Shown: in pieces, positions 15,401 through 24,400 of the stretch
How positions within the stretch are numbered: the stretch's first letter is position 1
Layout of the letters: every line of letters begins with the position of its first letter
NCBI GenBank assembly: GCA_040182905.1
Contig: JARQWU010000042.1
Coordinates: 1 to 51,836, forward strand
DNA: 51,836 nt
Reading direction: 5' to 3'
Origin: Barthelona sp. PAP020
Taxonomy: Eukaryota > Metamonada: BaSk clade
Notes under the pieces: model-generated
Database searches by the model: none
Told to the model about the DNA's origin: nothing
The model's input: the letters and a program-made list of their open reading frames with translations, nothing else
Position numbers and translations under genes: made by a program

Positions 15401-18400
15401 TTTTGATTGTAACATTGCCATAAAAAAGAAGTTGTATATTACTTCTGGAAGTTCTTCCACCCAAATTACTTTTGCCATCACTCAACCATGCAGTACGCCC
15501 AAAATACTGACCGCCACCACATAATGGTTTAGGTATTAATTTTGCCAGATTTTTGGAACAACCTTCACCCAAAGGACAACCTAATTTGAAACTGCCATAA
15601 TAATCAATTACACGACCATCAAACCATTCTTCTCTAGCTTTAAAATTACTGTTCACTATTTCAACACCACCAAAGAAGCTAATACGATTTTCACCTTCAC
15701 AACCACTGAATTGAACATCAGAATGAATGTAAGTTTTACCATAAATCTCTAATTTAGCAGCAATAGCATCCATGTCACAAGTTGGATTGGTCAAAAAATT
15801 GCAAGCTTGAAGACTATTATATCCCATCATATGCTCATGAGTACTATATATATATGCATCACCAAGAACAACTGTTTTACCTGGTCCAATGAAACCTCCA
15901 TGAATCCAAACAAGTTTATTCACATAAAAGGTATCTCCACCCAATCTCCATCCACCTTCAAGCCTTAGTTCATTCATATAAATATCTTGTCCTGTAGTTA
16001 ACAACACATAACCACCAGTAATTGTCAAAGCATTAAAAGATTTCATTTCTTCCACACTACGTATCATATTTATTCCACCAGTAACAATCATTTCTTCCAA
16101 CTTCAATTCTTCCAATTCTCCCAATAAAACTTGTCCATCATTTGCAGTCACAATCTTATCGATCTCCCATGGACCTCCTTCCAGAGTAGTACATAATTCA
16201 ACACTAACTAATCCATGTGACACATAAATTTCATTAATATCAAGTTTAGCAGGTTCTGTAAAATATATAGCATCATATGACGGATGTGTAAAAATTGGAT
16301 TGATGTCGTAATATCCTCTAAAATAGATAATATAGTCTGTTTGACTGTTACAACTAAAATTGTCATCACCCAACAAACTACCACCACTTCCTAACAGTTT
16401 TGAAGTCTCAGAAAAAGTGGAAAACCTATCATGAAATGTGAAAGACCGTCCAGCAATACAAATAAACTTTAAATCAGCTTCTTCACCAAAATTGATTGTT
16501 CCTTCAATTTCAGAAGCACCAATAATAAATGTGTGTCCATCAGTGATATTTGTGATTGAATTTTCATGCAAATAAATGCTACATGTGAAATCAACATCAT
16601 GATTGATGTTTAAAGAACCATAACTTTCAAAAATACCAGAACCACTAACAGCAACATGATAATCCAAAGAACTTACAGCAGTATCACTTATCAATTTTCC
16701 ATTAAGGTGAAGATCAGTTTTATCTCCAAAATCTAATAACTGATGAGCTTGAATAATAACATTAGTATGAATTTCACCAGAAGCATCTTCTAAAATAGAA
16801 ACATAATCAGAAGAATATTGTCCATTTATCAAATTTGCATCTTTGATTTCAATTGTACCACATTTAATGTGATCATAGCCTTCAGATGTTCCCAAAAGGA
16901 ATTGACAAGTGGGTGAAGTAACAAGTAACTCTGTATTGAATTGAATATAACTATATTCATGATTTAATCTGATAATAGGGTTAGAGAAGCTCTCAAACCA
17001 ACCATTATTATTAATAAAGGAGAGTTTTCCACCTTCATCTAAAGTCAATGGAGGTAAGATTAATGAAGAAAATATAATGTCTATAAAATGCAAATGACAT
17101 CTATCCTTAATAATCCAAGAATCAAACGTTATATTATTGTGAATAGTATCATAGTAAATGTTTCCTGAACCAGTACAAGTCAAATCAAAAGTGAAAAATT
17201 CTTTCATAGTTGCAGGTGTAGTGCCAATGAAATCCGGATCATATTCTGTTAAATTAGCAAAAAATGGTCGAACATTGTTGATCACTTCAATAAAATTAAT
17301 GTATCCATTTGATATTGTTACTTTATCCAATTGCATTTCAGAATTAGCATAAAATATCCAACCGCCAGCTGACATTTGCAATACTTTAGGATATAATTGT
17401 CCATACATCCGCATATTATTACTGTTAATACAATTTAATGTAACACTAGGTGGTCCAATAAAACCAGTTGATTCAGTTGTAAAACTACCACTGTCAAAAG
17501 TCATAACAGAAGAGGGTGCACCCCATATTGAATGATAATTGGTGCCACCTCCTCTACCAAATAACATATTATTTTCAACAATAGTAACGTTGTCATAATT
17601 GTTAATTTTCCAATGTGAATAACCACCTTTTTCAAATATCAATAATCCATGATTCTCAATTTTGGTACAATCATTGCAATCAAATTGAACAGAATTATGA
17701 ATTGTATAATTCATACCATTAAAAATATTCCACGTACCAAAAACACCAGTAATAATAAAATCGCCAGTCAATTCATAACCTTGATAACCATTGAAGGTGG
17801 CACCTCGATAAATTTTGTTCAAAGTGCCTTCCACATGAACACGACAGTCAATGTTGAAAACAGCATAATTTATCTCTCCGCCAGTCCATAAAAACTTTTC
17901 GAGAATACTTATCGTTCCACCACTACCACCAAAAACACCATTATAAACTTCAACAAGATAAAATTCGGCTTTTGAGTTTTCAAAATAAAGGGCTCCAGAA
18001 TAGACAAATAAATTAGTCACTTGAATTAAATCAATACAATATTGAAAATGAATATGGCCCAATGCAATATTTAATGTTGAAGGTAAATTTACGGAAGTGA
18101 TGCGGACAAAATACAGAGAGGCATAATTGGGAGCATTTATATAATCCAAATATATGGTATTAACAGTGTCAAAATACAATTGACAACTACTAGAATATGA
18201 TATTTTTGGGGCATAAGTTGTTGTGAAATTAACAAATCTGATGAATCCTTTTCTAGCGATTATTTCAGTTACATTTAATACAGTGCCAGATTGAAATAAT
18301 ACAGTTGCATGTGAATAAGCACTTTCTACCATTTCACTCTTTAAAATGGTCAAAGAACCCATATCATACATTGATGAAGTACCAGCATTGATGATAAGAT

Positions 18401-21400
18401 CATCAATAATGATATCATTGTAAGAATAATAAATGAGAGTTTGAGTACAACGGAAATTAATCTTTTTAAAATGTATATCATTGATAATATGTAGATTCTG
18501 ATTTCCATTATCAGTACAAATCATCGTCAAGCCTTCTTCATAATATCCTAACACAAATTTTTCTGAAACAATTTGACCTTCACTAAACTCCCATTTTCTA
18601 ACTTTTATTTCTGCATGACTTTGGATAGTGATTTTAGCGGGTAAATCCCAATGAAAATAATCACTGATATAATATTTTCCATTGAAATAGACCTGAATAT
18701 TGGTAGAATCAATTGAAAATCTTCCATAATCGGTATTTGTGGAATTATCTGTTTGGGTTAAGATTGATCCATACCAAAAACGAATAAAAACTTCATAATC
18801 CACACCATATAATTGATTTTGAGAACAATCTTCATCTAAATATATGGATCCCTTGTCAAGGTACAATGAACCATAAATGTTGAGATGAGTACACTTTAAG
18901 CTAACCGTATTTTCAGTTTTCTTGTACCATTTACCTGTATTAGCAACAGTAATATGAGATTCAATTAATATTTCACCATAAGTATAAAAATTACCTTTAA
19001 CTGTTATCAAAGAAGGAAGATACTCACCAGATTTTATGCGATAATGATAGATTTTAGCATTTGAAAAATGAAAATCACCTTCTTCAATATTAATTGCACT
19101 GAATTGATTTAAACCAATATCTGCACCAATTAATTCATTATATACACCGAAATTAATGTTTGAATGAACAGAACCAATGATCAAACAATTTGTAAAAGTT
19201 GAATTACTGATAATAACATTGGATGAAGTAACGATCAAAAAACCATCAAAAGTACCATTAGAAATAAATGATTTGACATTATCAATAAATTGTACATCTG
19301 GTTCAATTAAATGAGAATAACCTGAACTGATAATATTTTTAATCAAAGCACCATTCACATTGTATTTCAAAGAACCACTGGATAAAATGACTTTTTCCAA
19401 CATAATATGATTGGAATTGAAAATAATTTGCCCAAAAGTATTTGACACTTCAGTAAAAGTACTATTTTCCTCTATAGAATTTTCAAAATATACTGTTGAT
19501 CTTGTAGAATAAATATAAGTATTAGTTGACGAAGAATTCAATATTTTTGATTCAATATACAGATTAGATTGATCAACAGATACGTTAAAAGTTGGTAAAT
19601 CACCTTTGATAAAGACATGAGAATACTTTTGACATTTAAAAATGGAATCATTAGAGACAGTAAAATTTTCTTTAAATTCAACAAAAGACCAAGAAACATC
19701 AATCAAAGATTCATTAGTAATTAATGTGTTATTGCTATCTAAATAAATATATCCACTTATGGTAGCATTTGTAAAAATCAATTCATTTTTGGACATCAAC
19801 TTCATTGTGAATTCACAAGTTTCAGTGATAATACCTTGGTTATTAATGATAATTTGTGGCCAAATGTCTTCATAATTATATATATATTCAATTGAAGGTA
19901 ATCTCAAATGTAAATAATTGAAAAATAACTTAACATTATGTAAATACAAATCATTTGTTTCTAATATAGTCAATTCATTCATTCTCAAGATTGAATCAAA
20001 CATCTTTAATTCTTCTATGAATAAATGAGTGTAATCATCAACAAGGAAACAATTGTCTTTGCTTATATTCAAATTATTGATAAAAATTTTATTTGAACCT
20101 CCAATTGCACCTCCATTCCACAAGTAATTATGTATAATACTTGTATCAAATGAATGTTCCCCAATTATAAGTTTACTACCAGTTTGAATCAAATTTTCAA
20201 TAAATAAATAATCATTCACACAGAAATATGAATCCCAAAATGGTAAAATATTACCATCTAAAGTGAAATTAACAATATTAATGGGCTTTGTTTCAATTGT
20301 ATTGAAAGAAACATTAGAATGCAAATTAACAATATTATTAATGGTAGTATTGATATTAAGAATTGTTAAAGTGGTAAATTGAGCAGTGATCTCATGAATA
20401 AAAAGTGGTTGAATATCAGTTAAAGAAATAGAGGAATTTACAAGATAAATATGTGTATTAACAATTATTTCAAACATATTATCATCATTTATTGTTACAA
20501 ATGAATTGTATAAAGTAAATTCATTCAGAATCAAAGTGTCTAATTTAAAATCAAAATTAATGGTTGTATCTTCAGCATATATTCTTAAAAAACTATCAGA
20601 ATGTTGATATTTTGCTATGGTAATGTTCGAATTATAACTTTCAATACGATTTGAAGGAATAGTTGCAGTTTTTTCAATAATTAAATCAGAATCAATAATA
20701 GTTAAAGAAGGAAAGTCAAAATCATTACTAATATAACCTTTAATTATACAAGAACTATTTTCAAATCTAAATTTTGAAGTAGTTTTTAAATATATTGGTC
20801 CAACAATAATCAAATTTGAAATCAATCTAACATCAGAAGCAAAACTTAAAGTTGCATTCTCTTTTGCATGAAATTCTTTTAAAACACCTGCAGCAACACC
20901 AAAATCAATTGGATCAATCAAAGAAATATTTTTGGCAAATAAAGAAGTTCTCAAATTAACATCATAGTAGGTCTGAGTTTTGTATTCAAAAGGCACATTG
21001 AAATGTAAATTATTGAGAATAAAATCTAATTCAAGCAACAGGTTAGTATTTGCAACAATTTTGCTGTAGGTATCTGTAATATCTATTTGATTAATTATAG
21101 TGTCTGTCATTGCAACTAAATCTCCAAATATAATGGTATTATAATAATTAATAGTAGAATTCATAAAAAATGCGTACTTTGAAGAATAAAGAATAGTATT
21201 GTTCAAATGTAACTCTCCAAAAAATTGCATACTTTCACTAACATTTAAAGTTACACCATCTATGATACTAAAGTGCTCAAAAGATGCATACTTAATGATA
21301 ATATTATCTGTACCATTTAATGTGGTGTTATAAATAATTAAGGTTTCAATAGTGATGGGTAAAGTACTTTCAAATGTTAAAATAGCATTTGTTACATTGA

Positions 21401-24400
21401 ACTTTTTAAAACTTAAAGGTTTTTGCATTTTACCAAATTTAAACACACCTCCCGTTATAGTAATACTATTGAATTCAACAGTATCAACCAAATCAACAAA
21501 GTTAATATTTCCATTGAAAAGTTCAATGGTGTCAATAAACAATGGTAATTGCAATTTCACAAAAGTTAATGTTCCACCATTTATCAAAACACGGTCTAAA
21601 CTCCATTTTTCATAATTATTAACTAAAACATGTGAAGGTACTGAACTAAAAACGACTTTACCACCATCAACCGTAATGGTCGCAAAATATGCATCAAAAC
21701 CAGGAACAAATTCCATAATTCCACCAACAGATAAGAAATCATGAGTAGTATTAAAATTACCTCCAAAACGTATCCAACCATCAGTTAATGCACTTAAATA
21801 TGAATCATCAGTTAGAGCACTTGAGGTTAACTTTGAATTAAACCCAAAAATAGATGCTCCAGTTAATAAAACTCTTACAAAATCAGTTTCAGTTCCTGGA
21901 ATATCAAATTCATCCAATACTACCAAACCTCCCCCCATTTTAGCATCAACAGGAGGTTGTAATACAATTTTTCCAGAACTCACATTGAATTGTACCAAAG
22001 GAGAACCTGAATCAAAATGTAAAGTCTTGTCAGTGTGTAAAATTGGCCAAGAATCAACACCATCAGGTAAAACAATTGGAGCAAATAAAGTTGTATCATA
22101 CAAATAGGATTGATCAAAAGAAGGAACCTCAGAAGATTCAAAAATAAAAGAGGAAGAACCCCTCAAATATATGTCTTCATCACATGAAATGATTGCTCTG
22201 TTTGACCCATAAAAAATAACATCATCAAAGATCAAAGATTGAGACACAAATAAAGTAGAATTAAATTTGATGTATTTATCAAAATTTTGGATTAATTGAA
22301 TATCAACATCTTCCAATATGTAAAATTGGGAATTATATAAACCACCTTGATACCAAACCAACTTTGAATGTATATAAACACTCTGTGAGTTATAAATAAA
22401 CCCGTTTTTAAAGGAAAAATTGGTAATATTCGTCTTTTTTGCTGGTTTTAATATAAGATTACCATCATTTAAAACAATATTTTCAAGAATTAAAAATGTG
22501 TCATTGTAAATATCAACATTTCCAGCAAAAATTGTCAAATTTTTAATGAATAAATCTTTAAATATAACATTATCAAAGGTTACATTGTTATTGGTGATTT
22601 CAATTTCATTAAAACTGACTAATGTATGATCAAACCAAAGATTGGATAAATAATGTGAAAAAATTGAATGTTCTGAATAATATTCTTGAGTAATGATAAA
22701 TTTACCTGAGGTGTTTGAACTGAATGGACTAATTTCATCAAAATTTTTGACAATTTCAAATTTAACCTCATTATCTTTAATTAAGAAAATATTTGATGAA
22801 TCAGTAATAATTTGATGAATATTCAGATCAATTGAAATAGATAAATCTGTTTCTATTAAATATATCGTATTAAAAATACCATCAATTGCTAACAGACTCA
22901 AACTTTCCTTAAATTCAGTATAATTGGAAGAAAAATATTCTTCACAATTCTTTGGATACTCATAATCTTCATTTAATGTCAAAGTATCATTACAAAATAG
23001 ATTTGTTGCTTTAATTTCACTAATTTCTTTAATAATTGAACTATTTACATTTAAATTACTCATGTTTAGATTTAAAGTTGCATTCTTTAAAGTCAAATTG
23101 TAAATATTTAAATTAATATGACTAAAATTGCAATTATTTTCAATTTGAACAATATCAAAACTGTTATAAACTCTATGACTTCTAAATTCATCAAATTCAT
23201 CATAAATATGAATCATTTTTGAATTATTTACATATAATTCTTTAAAACTTAATTGATAAGTTAATTCACTTGTTGTAACATCAGTTTCATTGAACATATT
23301 AAAGATACAGTTGTTAATACTTATAAACTTTCCATTTAAATTTTGATATGCATATAATTTAACATCATTCAAAATCAAATATTCAATAGTCGATTCAAAA
23401 TCAAATAACCCATCAAAATCACTGTCATATATGTATATTTCACTTCTATTAATGTACCCATTGATTTCTAAACTCTTTTGTGCATATAATTTGATTTCAT
23501 TGTTCGTAATATTTTCATTAAAAGAAATATTAAGCAATTGACCTCTGAATTCCATGACATTATTTGAACATTCCACTAAAGTTAAATAAATACCTTTGGA
23601 AGTATTCATAAACAACTCAGAATTATTCATTGACAAATAAAAATGTTCATTAAACTCAACATTTTCATTTTTATCAACCGTATTGAATACTACATTATTT
23701 GAAAATTTCATTTCTCCTCTAAAATTGGATTTTCCTGAAAAAATAACCGTAATATCTTGATAAAACTCAATGACACCATTTCCTTCCAATATACAATCTT
23801 CTGTAAACACAAAATCTTGTTGAATTTCTAAATATCCATTGATAATCCAAGTTCCTTGACAAGAAACTTCAGATTTAGAAATATAAAAATATGAATCATC
23901 TGAAACAATTATACTGCCTTCTGCTATCAATTGACTGGCACTAGTATAATAAAATTTTCCATTAATTGTGAAACTTCCCGAGATTTGAAAGGATGATACT
24001 GAAAAAACGTCATGCATCAAAGTAAGAGTGGGAATACAATATGCTTTACGTGCTCCAATACCAGCGCATCGTTCACTATTGGCGGAAAGTACATATTTTT
24101 CATCAACAACACCATACGTATCGTTAATATAAGTGGGTGGTTCTACAGGATTAGTAAAAGGATAGATATACTCATCAATGAATAAAGAGATTATTTCTGG
24201 ATTATTTTCATATTTCAAAGTTTTATTGACATAACAATCAAAAACTCTTGTTTGACCTATTATATTAACCCACACATAATTCATTTGCCAAACACTGTTG
24301 AAAACATAATTATTTACTGATGGTAAACAACAAGATTTCAAATTGGCATTCCTACTCATATTGTAAACATAACCATATTCAACATAATATTTCAAAAAAA

